Positions 51,301 through 60,391 are shown, numbered from the stretch's first letter. The stretch is 64,000 bases of DNA from CBDCPI01 sp965220245 (GCA_965220245.1 CBDCPI010000008.1:740489-804488); one strand, 5' to 3'. The notes: generated from the sequence alone by a model not told the origin. Numbers and translations are program-made.

Positions 51301-51969
51301 ATGGTGACCGAACCGCAGCTTGACCCGCAATCTCTGGTAGCGCGTATCATCGCCGAGCTTGAGGCAAACCCTGAAGCCCAGCGCCTGCTCCTGCGCGCCC
51401 TTCTTACCAACGAGTTCCTGGGGATGCCGACCCGCCTTGACGCGATTGAAAAGGACATCGCGGAACTCAAGGTGGATGTGGCACAACTCAAGGTGGATGT
51501 GGCACAACTCAAGACCGACGTAGCTTACTTAAAGGGCAGCGACCTCGAAAACCGGCTTCACAGGAGAATCAGGGCGCGGGTCACCCGGCCCTTTGGACTC
51601 AAGAGGCCACGGATTATGCAAAGCCCCTTGCTGGAACCAATAACCGAGTTTACCGATCAGATGGACGATGCGCTGGAGGACGGCAGAATCAGCGAAGAGC
51701 AAGACGGGCGCATAGAGGAAACCGATTTCATCATTCGCGCCCAACGCATCAGTGACCAAAGCCCTGTCTGGATTGCCGTTGAAGCATCCAACAGGGTTGG
51801 CGAAAGCGACATCCAGCGGGCCAGACTTTCCGCCGACATCCTCGCTGCCGTCTTCCAAATGGAAACTATCCCCGTCGTTGCGGGCTATAGCATCGACCCC
51901 CGTGACCTAGCGCGAGCCGACGCCGACGGGGTAAAGTATGTGGGAATCCAGGTCCCCATAGTCCCCTAA
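51301..51969 (+). CDS. Coiled-coil protein with PD-(D/E)XK-like C-terminal domain
   Basis: 222 residues. Residues about 45-80 form a heptad-repeat coil including the unit LKVDVAQ, present in tandem copies encoded by 21-bp repeats (about 51468-51510). The C-terminal 90 residues (ETDFIIRAQRISDQSPVWIA, VEASNRVGESDIQRARLSAD, VVAGYSIDPR) resemble the nuclease-like domain of predicted DUF3782-type proteins common in cyanobacteria and Chloroflexota. Function unknown. Confidence 0.55.
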   Translation: MVTEPQLDPQSLVARIIAELEANPEAQRLLLRALLTNEFLGMPTRLDAIEKDIAELKVDVAQLKVDVAQLKTDVAYLKGSDLENRLHRRIRARVTRPFGLKRPRIMQSPLLEPITEFTDQMDDALEDGRISEEQDGRIEETDFIIRAQRISDQSPVWIAVEASNRVGESDIQRARLSADILAAVFQMETIPVVAGYSIDPRDLARADADGVKYVGIQVPIVP

Positions 51970-52067
51970 GCGCCTCTATCTCAGTATGCTGCCCGCCTCA
52001 GTATGCTGCCCGCAGGACCTCCATGATTGGCCCCGCGTGGTGACCGGCTTGGGGTTGGCGCCCCAAG

Positions 52068-53042
52068 CTAACCCAATTTCTGGAGTTCCTCGATAATGCG
52101 CTGGTTGGCGGGGCGGTCGGTCCGGCTTCGGCCAACGTATTGCCACCGGACCTTTCCTTGTTTGTCCAGAACGAAGGTGGCTGGCGCGGCCACGCCGTCG
52201 CCGTTCAGGTCGAACACCCCATACTCTTTGACTGCGGCAGCCTCGGGGTCGTAAAGAATCGGAAACTCCAGTCCCAGTTCCTCCACGACCCACTGGGCCC
52301 CGGATAAGTCGTCGACGCTCACCGCCAGAAGTTCGGCATCCAGCCCGGTGATGCTGTCGTAGTCTTCTTGCAACTGCACGAGTTGCTTACGGCACTCCGT
52401 TCACCAGAATCCCCGGTAGAAAATCAATACCACATTCCGTTGACCGGCATACGATTCTAGGGACACTATCTCGCCTTGGACGCTGGGCAGTTGGAAGCGG
52501 GGCGCCCCTGCTGGGCTGCGGGGGTCTTCCGTTGGCGGCGGCGTTGCCGTCGCTGGGCTGCCAGAGTTTTCCGTTGGTGGCGGCGTTGCCGCCGCTGGGC
52601 TGCCAGAGTTTTCCGTTGGTGGCGGCTTTGCCGCCGCTGACCCGGCAGCATTGCTGCCTTCATCCTGGCCGTCCCGAGGCTGGGGGACCGGCGTGTTGGT
52701 TGCATCAGCCGCAGCGGCGGGCTGGGACTTAACGCCGCTCGTGGGGGTGTTCTCGCCGGTCAAGCCATCTGCTATCAGCCCTTGGACTCCATCGGTCAGA
52801 GTCGCGCTTTCCGTCTCCAGGGTCTGCTCTGCCGGCTCGGATGGTGTGGCGGCTTGGGCCGGCGCCGCCCCGGTGGGAGCCGAAGCCATTGTTGGGACCA
52901 CAGCCACTGTTGCGGTTGGCGTTGCCGAAGGCTCCGGCGCCGCCGGGGCGCCGCTCCCGGAACAACCAACCAACACAGCGGTGACAGCCAACAACACCAA
53001 GGATAGCAATATCGCAGTAGGCCGCCAGCTCATATTACACAA
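52068..53042 (-). CDS. Predicted selenocysteine peroxiredoxin-like lipoprotein (UGA = Sec214)
   Basis: One frame of 324 residues interrupted only by TGA at 52401-52403. Residues 1-27: signal peptide with lipobox VLVGC. Residues 30-180: Ala/Pro/Thr linker with 14-residue repeats (PPPTENSGSPA). Residues about 185-324: thioredoxin-fold AhpC/TSA domain: FQLPSVQGEIVSLESYAGQ, VVLIFYRGFW-U-TECRKQLVQLQ, ELLAVSVDDLSGAQWVVEEL, PATFVLDKQGKVRWQYVG. UGA occupies exactly the peroxidatic Cys of the FYRG-x-W-C-x-x-C motif, giving U-T-E-C. A hairpin starts 15 nt after UGA. Likely reduces peroxides at the outer membrane face. Read as stop, the gene would be cut at its active site. Confidence 0.85.
52370..52386 (-). 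promoter_or_regulatory. Putative bacterial SECIS hairpin (Sec214)
   Basis: On the minus strand GCAACT-CGTGC-AGTTGC: 6-bp stem, 5-nt loop with G in its second position, loop beginning 21 nt after UGA. This satisfies the general bacterial SECIS geometry and is fully within the coding sequence. Confidence 0.65.
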
Positions 53043-53245
53043 TCACCCCGGTATTTTGTCTGAATCCTTACTTACGCTACGTCTACCGGTGGCTGGCGGA
53101 TTGGTGTGGGAGAGCTCGGCCCTCCTCGGTTAAGCTCAGGACGGGGCGCTTGACAGCTAAAAACGATGAAACCAGGCAGCCCCCGGGTTGGCTCGCCTCA
53201 ACACAGGTACTTCTCGTCTCAGAAGGAGCGCCGTCCGGCAAGCAG

Positions 53246-53677
53246 CTACTCGACCAGGTCTAGCCTATGGAAGCCGTAGTAAGTGTCGGCCTCCAGGACC
53301 CGGATTAGTCCTTCCTCCGTCAGGTTTATGGGGCGCATCGGGGTCGACCAATTCTCGGTCAACTCATAATGCAGGTCATATAAGGGCGTGGGTTGGTTTC
53401 GCCGAATTAGCAACAGCCGGAACAAGATCTCTTGGACCGGCATCTCGCTGCGAATAAAGTCTTCATCGTCGCTCGAGTACTCTGCGATCTCATCCACCAA
53501 TTCTTGGACGTCGGTCAACTCGTTGTCCGGCGACAGACGGGAGGGGCAGGCAGCCGGTCGACGGTCTGCGATCATGGCTAACGCCGATCTCTTCAGCTCC
53601 CGCAATCGCTCAAAGCTGATCACGTAAGCTTGGACCGGCTCCGGCGGCTCGGGAGTCTCCAGATCGGGGACGGTCAT
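53246..53677 (-). CDS. Uncharacterised acidic protein in the pheST-moeA operon
   Basis: 143 residues, family not recognised. Proline-rich start (PDLETPEPPEPVQAYVISFE), acidic middle (ELVDEIAEYSSDDEDF), then EMPVQEILFRLLLIRRNQPT and a C-terminal segment LTEEGLIRVLEADTYYGFHR. No membrane segment or metal motif. It overlaps moeA by 4 bp (ATGA), so it is translationally coupled to it. Confidence 0.6.
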   Translation of the reverse strand: MTVPDLETPEPPEPVQAYVISFERLRELKRSALAMIADRRPAACPSRLSPDNELTDVQELVDEIAEYSSDDEDFIRSEMPVQEILFRLLLIRRNQPTPLYDLHYELTENWSTPMRPINLTEEGLIRVLEADTYYGFHRLDLVE

Positions 53678-55002
53678 AAATCAACCTCTTCGTTCCAGTC
53701 GAGCATGATAATCCTGACTCTTTCCCCCGCCCGCTTTAGCCGCAAGTTTTCCGGGCAGATGGCCAGTCCGTTGGCGCGGGACATGGAACTCAGGATGTTG
53801 GAGCCTTGGGGTCCGGAGGGGGTGGCATAGTAGGTCCCGTTTCGCCGCTCCACTTCAACCCTGGCATATACCCGGCGGCCATCCGCGTTGAAAATGGGAC
53901 CGGTGAGCACACCTTCGACGGTGGGGCGCGGCAGCCGCTTCCGGCCCATCATGGTGCGGATGGCGGGGCGGGCGAACATCTCAAAAGCGACCATGGCGCT
54001 GACCGGGTTTCCGGGCAGTCCCAAGATTGGGACCGGGTCTCCGTGGTCGCGGCGCAAGTGGCCGAAGGCCAGCGGCTTAGCCGGGCGCATCCGCACCGAC
54101 CAGAAGTTCATCTCGCCGCGCTGCGTCAAGGCGTCTTTGACGATGTCGTAATCGCCCTTGGACACCCCGGCTGAAGTGATGACCAAGTCCGCCTCGGAGG
54201 CCGCCTCCAGCTTTTGGTTCAAATCGGCCAGGGAATCCTTGGCGATGCCCAGCGGCTTGGGAATTCCGCCACAGTTGATGACCGAAGCCGCCACGCTGAA
54301 GCTGTTGCTGTCGTATATCTGACCGCCGCCCAGCGATTGGCCGGCCGGCGACAACTCGTCGCCGGTGGCAAGAATCGCGACGACCGGGCTGCGGGTTACC
54401 CGGACTCTCTCCATGCCCAATGACGCCATCACCCCGACTTCCGCCGCCCGGACCACCGTGCCCGCTTCCAAGACCAATTGCCCTTGGCCCACGTCCTCTC
54501 CGGCGGGCCTCACGTTGCTGCCGAAGGGTAAGCCGGTCATTATGGAGACTTCTTCCAGGGGCCTTCCCGCCGTCCTTCGTTGCACCTCGTCGGTCTCTTC
54601 GAAAGGCACCACGGTATCGGCGCCTTCGGGAATGGTGGCCCCGGTCATTATCCTAATGGCAGTGCCCGGCTCCACGAATTGGTGGGGGACTTGGCCGGCG
54701 GCCACTAGCCCAATTACTTTCAGGCTTTGGGGAGAGCCGGGGGACGCGCTTTGGATGTCTTCTTGCCGCACCGCGTAGCCGTCCATTCCGGAGTTTGCTG
54801 CGGGAGGAAGGTCCAAGGGCGAGGTTATGTCCACCGCCAGCACGTGGCCCAGAGTCTCCAGCAACGGCAGTTCCACCGGTTGCAGCGGGCTGAAGCTGGC
54901 CATGATTCGGTGGTAGGCCTCCTCTACGCTGAGCATATCCTCTTCAACGTGGCGATGACCGTGTTCGTGGGCCTCGGCATGGTGGCGGTGGTGACTGCTC
55001 AT
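53674..55002 (-). CDS. moeA: Molybdopterin molybdotransferase with His-rich N-terminus
   Basis: 442 residues; inserts molybdate into adenylylated molybdopterin. Landmarks: PLDLPPAANSGMDGYAVRQE, RIMTGATIPEGADTVVPFEE, VAILATGDELSPAGQSLGGG, VITSAGVSKGDYDIVKDALT, PILGLPGNPVSAMVAFEMFA. The N-terminal 20 residues contain nine His (HHRHHAEAHEHGHRH), a possible metal-binding tail not part of standard MoeA. In an apparent operon behind pheS-pheT, 18 bp after pheT. Confidence 0.92.
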   Translation of the reverse strand: MSSHHRHHAEAHEHGHRHVEEDMLSVEEAYHRIMASFSPLQPVELPLLETLGHVLAVDITSPLDLPPAANSGMDGYAVRQEDIQSASPGSPQSLKVIGLVAAGQVPHQFVEPGTAIRIMTGATIPEGADTVVPFEETDEVQRRTAGRPLEEVSIMTGLPFGSNVRPAGEDVGQGQLVLEAGTVVRAAEVGVMASLGMERVRVTRSPVVAILATGDELSPAGQSLGGGQIYDSNSFSVAASVINCGGIPKPLGIAKDSLADLNQKLEAASEADLVITSAGVSKGDYDIVKDALTQRGEMNFWSVRMRPAKPLAFGHLRRDHGDPVPILGLPGNPVSAMVAFEMFARPAIRTMMGRKRLPRPTVEGVLTGPIFNADGRRVYARVEVERRNGTYYATPSGPQGSNILSSMSRANGLAICPENLRLKRAGERVRIIMLDWNEEVDL

Positions 55003-55020
55003 CTGTGTTGCTCCGCCGGG

Positions 55021-57423
55021 TCAGTTTCTTAAAGACGCTTGCACTTCTCGCTCGAGACTGCGTAGCAGCCCTTGGAGCGAGCGGTTGACCTCATCGGTGG
55101 TTAGGGTACGGTCTTGGGACTGGAAATACACGTGAAAAGCCAAAGACTTGGTCCCCGCAGGGATGTTTTCCCCGGTGTAAATGTCGAACAGCTCGGCGTG
55201 CTCCACCAAGCGGTGCCGGGTAATGACGCCTTGCACCCTTGCCGCCGCGACATCGACCGGCACTACCAAGGCCAAATCCCTGGTGGCCGCGGGGTACCGG
55301 GAGGGCCTGAAGAAGCCCTTGCCTGAATCAGGGAGTGATTCCAGAAGTCGATCAACGTGAAGCTCGAAATAAACAACAGGATGGTGTCTAAGCCCGAAAC
55401 GTTCCGTAATCGCCAGACTGACCTCGCCTATAGTCCCCAGTTCGTGCTTGGCGTAGTTGATGTGGGCGCACCGGCCAGCGCCGAAGAATGGCTCGTTGAC
55501 GGGCTCGTATTCGGCTAAAACCTCTAGTCCTTCCAGCAACCCCTCCACCACGCCCTTGGCGTCATAAAAGTCGAGGCGGCCTTGGTCTTCCAACCAAGAG
55601 GGCGCCCACCGCTGTCCCGCCAGGATACCGGCCGCAATCTCCCGTTCCTCGGGAAGGTCGCCGGATTGGGCCCGGAACACCCGCCCCACCTCGAAAAAGC
55701 GGAACGGGCCTTCGCTGTGGCCCTGATTGGCGGCCAAGGTTTCCAATAGGCTGAGGCGGAGGGTAGGACGCAAGCAGTCCTCCCTAGAGTTAAGGGGGTT
55801 GGCAAGCCGCAGGGTATGCTCCAAGGCTCCCGTCCACTCGATCTTCCCTAAATCATCGGCGTTGACTGCCGGGTAACTGATGACTTCCTGCATCCCGCTG
55901 GCAGCCAGCCCGTCTTTCACCCCGTCGACCAGCCGCCGGTGGGGGTCTTGGCGCTGATAAGGGATTGGGGTCGAGAGCATGGTCACCGGCACGGAGTCGT
56001 ACCCTATGATTCTCACCACCTCTTCTACCAGATCGTCTTCCAAGGTGAGGTCGTTCCGCCAGTAGGGTATATCAACCTGCACCCAGCCGGGCCCTTGGTC
56101 TCGGGTCTTGATGCCCAAGGACTCCAGCACTTGCACCACCGTCGACTGGCCGACCTGCATTCCCAATACCCTCTCCAACCGGCTGGCGGTCAGGGTAACG
56201 GGTTGGGACAACCTTTCTTGGCCGGGAAACACGTCGATGATGCCCGGCGCGACGCTGCCCCCGGCGACTTGCTGGATTAACTGGGTGGCCCTCCTGAGGG
56301 CGATGGGCGCCAACTCCGGACGCAGTCCTTTCTCAAACCTGAGTGTTGCCTCGGTACGGAGGCGGAAATTCTGCGCGGTCTCCCGGTTGTTGTAGGCATC
56401 GAAGGTAGCCGATTCCAAGAGCACGCTGGTGGTGCCGGGACTGATTTCGCTGTTGGCTCCGCCAATGACCCCGCCCAGTCCCACGGGATCTTGGCTGTCG
56501 GCAATGACCAGCACTTGCTCGTTAAGCTGGCGCTCCACGCCATCCAGGGTCGCCAGTTTTTCGCCGTTCTTGGCCCTACGGACGATGATGGTCCGGTCCT
56601 GCAATAGACCGTAATCGAAGGCATGGAGCGGTTGGTTGTACTCCAGCATCACGTAGTTTGTAGCATCCACCACGTTGTTTATGGGCCGCAGTCCGGCTTT
56701 GGTGAGCCGCTCCTGAAGCCAATGGGGCGAAGGTCCAATGGTGAGGCCGCTGATCAGGCTGGCTGTGTAACGGTAGCACAGGTCCGGGTCAACGACCTCA
56801 ACCGAGACCCGGTCCCCCACTGGCGGCCCGTCTTCGGAGTAGGCTAGGTCCGGCTCCCGCACCGTTTTGCCCGTAAGGGCGGCAACCTCGTGGGCTACCC
56901 CCAACATAGAGAGGCAGTCCAGCCGGTTGGGCGTGAGTTCCAGGTCCAGCACAGTGTCGCCCAAATAGGTATCTAGAGGGACCCCCACCGGAGCGTCGTC
57001 CGGAAGCACGATGATGCCGGTGTGGTCTTCACCCAAGCCCAATTCCAATTGAGAGCAGATCATGCCTTCGGAGACCACCCCACGGATGCGGGCTGGCTTT
57101 AACGTCTCGTACTTCCCGGAGTGGGCGTTGAACAGATTGGCGCCTACTCTGGCAAAGCAGACTTTCTGATTTGGTCCGACGTTGGGCGCACCGCAAACGA
57201 CTTCCGCTTCCCCAAACCCGGTGTCGACTTGGCACAAGGACAACCGGTCCGCCTGAGGATGGGGACGGACGGCGATTACTTGGGCCACGAAACAGTCGTT
57301 CCAGCCTCCGGTCTCGGTGACTTCCCCAACTTCAACACCGGCCATGGTGAGGCGATGGGCCAAGTCCGTGGCGGAGATGTCCACTTCGACGTAGTCCCGC
57401 AACCAGCTTAGGGGCACTTTCAT
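55021..57423 (-). CDS. pheT: Phenylalanyl-tRNA synthetase beta subunit
   Basis: 800 residues, full-length bacterial PheT. N-terminal tRNA-binding domain (VGEVTETGGWNDCFVAQVIA; VVCGAPNVGPNQKVCFARVG), B3/4 editing domain (ELTPNRLDCLSMLGVAHEVA), B5 (GMQVGQSTVVQVLESLGI), catalytic-like core (RFFEVGRVFRAQSGDLPEER) and C-terminal anticodon-binding FDX-ACB domain (RPSRYPAATRDLALVVPVDV). No inserts. Confidence 0.97.
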   Translation of the reverse strand: MKVPLSWLRDYVEVDISATDLAHRLTMAGVEVGEVTETGGWNDCFVAQVIAVRPHPQADRLSLCQVDTGFGEAEVVCGAPNVGPNQKVCFARVGANLFNAHSGKYETLKPARIRGVVSEGMICSQLELGLGEDHTGIIVLPDDAPVGVPLDTYLGDTVLDLELTPNRLDCLSMLGVAHEVAALTGKTVREPDLAYSEDGPPVGDRVSVEVVDPDLCYRYTASLISGLTIGPSPHWLQERLTKAGLRPINNVVDATNYVMLEYNQPLHAFDYGLLQDRTIIVRRAKNGEKLATLDGVERQLNEQVLVIADSQDPVGLGGVIGGANSEISPGTTSVLLESATFDAYNNRETAQNFRLRTEATLRFEKGLRPELAPIALRRATQLIQQVAGGSVAPGIIDVFPGQERLSQPVTLTASRLERVLGMQVGQSTVVQVLESLGIKTRDQGPGWVQVDIPYWRNDLTLEDDLVEEVVRIIGYDSVPVTMLSTPIPYQRQDPHRRLVDGVKDGLAASGMQEVISYPAVNADDLGKIEWTGALEHTLRLANPLNSREDCLRPTLRLSLLETLAANQGHSEGPFRFFEVGRVFRAQSGDLPEEREIAAGILAGQRWAPSWLEDQGRLDFYDAKGVVEGLLEGLEVLAEYEPVNEPFFGAGRCAHINYAKHELGTIGEVSLAITERFGLRHHPVVYFELHVDRLLESLPDSGKGFFRPSRYPAATRDLALVVPVDVAAARVQGVITRHRLVEHAELFDIYTGENIPAGTKSLAFHVYFQSQDRTLTTDEVNRSLQGLLRSLEREVQASLRN

Positions 57424-57563
57424 AGATTATCCGTTAGGGGCTATCCGTTATGTCTCGATGAAAGGGTTCCGATAACCGGGCTATTGGAGTACAGGCACCC
57501 GTCCGCATTGTTGGGCGTAGGGCCTAGGCCGACAATCAAAGCGGGGGTCTGCTTCGGATTCTA

Positions 57564-58727
57564 TCAGAACTGCCGCAGGAACCGCAGGTCGTTGGAGTAG
57601 AACAAGCGAATGTCGTCAATACGGTACTTCAGCATTGCAATACGCTCGGGGCCGAGGCCGAAGGCAAAGCCGGTGTACTTCTCGGGGTCGTAGCCAACCC
57701 TGGAAAGCACCCGAGGATGGACCATACCGGCGCCCATGATCTCAATCCAACCGCTGTCCCGGCAAATGCGGCAGTCGCTGCCAGCGCCGCCGCAAGCAAA
57801 GCAGTCGATGGACATGTCCACCCCAGGCTCCACGAAGGGGAAATAGTCACAGCGAAAGCGGACCCGGCGCTCTTCGCCAAAGAGCTTACGGGCGAACTCG
57901 TATAACGTGCCCTTCAGGTCGGCGAAGGTAATGCCTTCATCCACCGCCAGCCCCTCCACTTGGTAGAAGTGCCACTCATGGGTGGCGTCGGTGGCTTCGT
58001 AGCGGTAGCACTTCCCGGGGACCACCACGCGAATGGGCGGCTGGGTGCTCTCCATTACCCGAGCTTGCATCGGGGAGGTGTGGGTGCGTAGGAGCATGGG
58101 TTGTTCCCCGGTCTCATTCCGGTAATCGACCCATAGCGTGTTCCACATGTCGCGGGCCGGGTGCCCTCTGGGAATGTTGAGCATCTCAAAATTGTAGTGG
58201 TCCCACTCCACCTCCGGGCCTTCCACTACGCTAAAACCCATAGCGCCAAAGGCGGCGCAGATCTCTCGCACAATTTGGGTTGTGGGATGCAAGCGGCCGA
58301 CCAGAGTTTGCCGGCCGGGGAGAGTAACGTCCAGCCGGTCTTGGGCCGCAGCCAGAGCAACCTCGGCGGCGTTGATCTCGGCGGTGCGCTGCTGGAAGCT
58401 CTGCTCCAGCGTGCTCTTGGCACCATTGGCCAAAGCGCCAACCGCGCGGCGTTGCTCCAAGTCAAGCCGGGAGAGACCGCGGAGCAGCGTGGTCAATCGC
58501 CCTCTTCGGCCCAAGTAGGCAACACGCCAAGCTTCCAGCGAGTCCAAGTCGGTAATGCCCGGCAGTTCACCGATGGCGGCGCCGGTTAGCTCTTCGATGG
58601 CCGAAGCTGTGGGCGCCCCGCCCTCCGGGGACTGGCCGCTAAGGGGTTCAGGTCTGGATTGGCTCAATGCGTGTGACTCTTTCCCGCTCAAATTATGCCG
58701 CAAACCGGTATCTAATGCGCCAGCCAA
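57564..58727 (-). CDS. pheS: Phenylalanyl-tRNA synthetase alpha subunit
   Basis: 387 residues. N-terminal coiled coil, then class II catalytic motifs: MLLRTHTSPMQARVMESTQP, GKCYRYEATDATHEWHFYQV, YFPFVEPGVDMSIDCFACGG with a further Cys pair (DCRICRDSGWIEIMGAGMVH), and FAFGLGPERIAML. The four-Cys insert before GWIEI is found in some PheS lineages and probably binds zinc. The exact start is uncertain; a TTG about 20 codons in would also give a normal length. pheT follows after 140 bp. Confidence 0.95.
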   Translation of the reverse strand: MAGALDTGLRHNLSGKESHALSQSRPEPLSGQSPEGGAPTASAIEELTGAAIGELPGITDLDSLEAWRVAYLGRRGRLTTLLRGLSRLDLEQRRAVGALANGAKSTLEQSFQQRTAEINAAEVALAAAQDRLDVTLPGRQTLVGRLHPTTQIVREICAAFGAMGFSVVEGPEVEWDHYNFEMLNIPRGHPARDMWNTLWVDYRNETGEQPMLLRTHTSPMQARVMESTQPPIRVVVPGKCYRYEATDATHEWHFYQVEGLAVDEGITFADLKGTLYEFARKLFGEERRVRFRCDYFPFVEPGVDMSIDCFACGGAGSDCRICRDSGWIEIMGAGMVHPRVLSRVGYDPEKYTGFAFGLGPERIAMLKYRIDDIRLFYSNDLRFLRQF

Positions 58728-59049
58728 TTATAGAAACGGTCTTTGCACCGGTCAACCTCAGACCCGAGCCTAGTGTCTTTCGGTTGTTCGTCTGAACTGT
58801 GATTTCTCTAATTCCGGGATTTACAAGATTGGGAAATCAAGCGAATCCCTTAATCCTATGAATCCCGGTCCAGACAAGTGTACCGGGTGACAACACTGCC
58901 TTGTATAAGAACATTAGTTCTGTTACTCTTTGCTCAGACCACCTCCGGCCGAGTCCATTTCATTCGGAGGTCTCGTGTGTTCCAGCCGACTGCCGGGTCC
59001 GGCGACCGAAGGCCGGTCCCCAGGCTTTAACCGATTGCGAGGAAAAGAG
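58728..59049. other. Intergenic region with family-B repeat
   Basis: About 320 bp separating divergent pheS and the zinc-ribbon gene. The only recognised feature is the family-B element at 58789-58877. No T-box or attenuator pattern for pheS was seen. Confidence 0.5.
58789..58877. repeat. Dispersed inverted-repeat element, family B
   Basis: Close copy of 15239-15327 (same opening TCTGAACTGTGATTTCTCT and ending GGTCCAGACAAG). Confidence 0.7.
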
Positions 59050-59427
59050 ATGGGCCCGTTCCATCTGAAAGTGTGTTTGAAGTGCCGGGGAGACCTGGTG
59101 CTGGATGAAGGCGACTGGTTGTGCCTTCAATGCGGCAAGTACTATTACACCAGCTTGTACCGTGACTATGTTGGGCCGGGGGATGACGTTGGCACGAGGG
59201 ACGAGGTTGGGCCTCGGGACGCCGATCGCTGGGACCGGCCCTACTTGGCAGCACATCGGACTAAGCGAGCTTCTACCCAGCGAACCCTTATACAATGCAG
59301 CCGCATCATCACGACAAGCGTTATCGGTCCGGCCAGTCCACTACTAACGAACGGACCCGTTGATTCTCAGAGAATGAGGGTACTTGAGGCGGGGAGGATA
59401 CACCAGACAGAGGTACGCCAGCCATGA
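59050..59427 (+). CDS. Small zinc-ribbon protein
   Basis: 125 residues. Residues about 7-30 form a two-Cys-pair ribbon: LKVCLKCRGDLVLDEGDWLC, LQCGKYYYTSLYRDY. The rest is polar and low in recognisable structure. It overlaps the RuvC-like gene by 4 bp (ATGA), suggesting the two act together, possibly on nucleic acid. AGGA precedes the ATG. Confidence 0.6.
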   Translation: MGPFHLKVCLKCRGDLVLDEGDWLCLQCGKYYYTSLYRDYVGPGDDVGTRDEVGPRDADRWDRPYLAAHRTKRASTQRTLIQCSRIITTSVIGPASPLLTNGPVDSQRMRVLEAGRIHQTEVRQP

Positions 59428-59911
59428 GCCGGCCCAATATCGGCGGCCCGCTGTTGGCCTTAGATGCCGGAGTGTCGCAGAGCGGTTGGGCCGTCTTCAT
59501 CCCAAGCGGCGAGGTGTATTCCGGAGTAATCGCCCCGCCGTCGCGGCGCAGCCTCAAGGCCCGTACCCGGCTAAGCTACCTGAGCGATAGTTTGGACTTG
59601 TTGGCAAGCAAGTGGCTGCCGGTAGAGTCAGCTTATAGCCAGGCTTCCGGCATCCATTGGGAAGTCCCGGCGTTGCAACTGCTGGAGGACACCCTGCGCC
59701 AATGGGCCGAACGCCACCTACTGCCTTTGTTCCCTTATACTGCCCAAGAGGTGCGCACCGCGGTGACGGTCACCCGAATGCTTCGAAAGAGGACTTGGCC
59801 TATTCCGTCATGATGGCGCTAGGGATGATAGGGAGTAGAAAGTCCGCTCCAGAGTGGGAAGCGATTGCGGTGGGCAGCTACCATCTGGCCTCCCGAGGAA
59901 AACCGCGATAG
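59424..59911 (+). pseudogene. RuvC-like (RNase H fold) nuclease, one-base frameshift
   Basis: The first frame has LLALDAGVSQSGWAVFIPSG (catalytic Asp on strand 1, as in RuvC), LKARTRLSYLSDSLDLLASK, and YTAQEVRTAVTV, then drifts. Inserting one base near 59768 (acggtcacc to acgggtcacc) gives VTGHPNASKEDLAYSVMMAL, the RuvC-like G-x-x-x-A-S-K-E-D helix, then PEWEAIAVGSYHLASRGKPR to the stop at 59911. Joined length about 162 residues, normal for RuvC-type resolvases. Not adjacent to ruvA/ruvB. Confidence 0.65.
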
Positions 59912-60060
59912 CAGGCGATTGATCTAACAGGGTCTTTCAATTGTCATTCTGAAGGAGCATTTCGACTTCGCTCAAGATAAACTCCGCGACTGAAGAATCT
60001 AAACGCCTGGCCCGGAACCAACCTTGGCTTGCCCGATGAATTCCAGACCCTTCACTCCGT

Positions 60061-60391
60061 TCAGATGCTGTACTGGGCTTGGACCAACCGCAACTCGCGC
60101 CTCTGGGTCAGGTCTCCCTTCAGCACGTCCTCGATGGCCTTCTTAACTTCCTCCTTCTTCAAGACGTCCTCCATGCCATCGAGCACGTATACGTAAAGGA
60201 TGCTGTTGTCCTCGGAGAGGGTATATGCCGCCAAAGTCAGGTTCCCGGGCGCCGATCTCCAGCAAGAGTTGGTCGTGGGTCTTGAACCCGTCCCCGGTGG
60301 AGTCAGCTTCCACCGGCCCGGCGCTTTGGGCCAAGCTCGCCCAAGCCCCAGCCAGCACCAAGACAAGAATAAAGATGGGGATATATCGAAT
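60061..60391 (-). pseudogene. Exported protein of unknown function, apparent frameshift
   Basis: The N-terminal frame gives a signal peptide (RYIPIFILVLVLAGAWASLA) and VEADSTGDGFKTHDQLLLEI. The C-terminal frame gives LSEDNSILYVYVLDGMEDVL, KKEEVKKAIEDVLKGDL. Removing one C in the ccc at about 60222 joins them into about 110 residues. No ATG/GTG/TTG lies before the signal; ATT at 60389-60391 or an alternative is needed. Family not recognised. Confidence 0.4.

Noticed and set aside
58728..58930. T-box or attenuator upstream of pheS
   Set aside because: No T-box consensus, leader Phe codons or paired terminator/antiterminator could be found.
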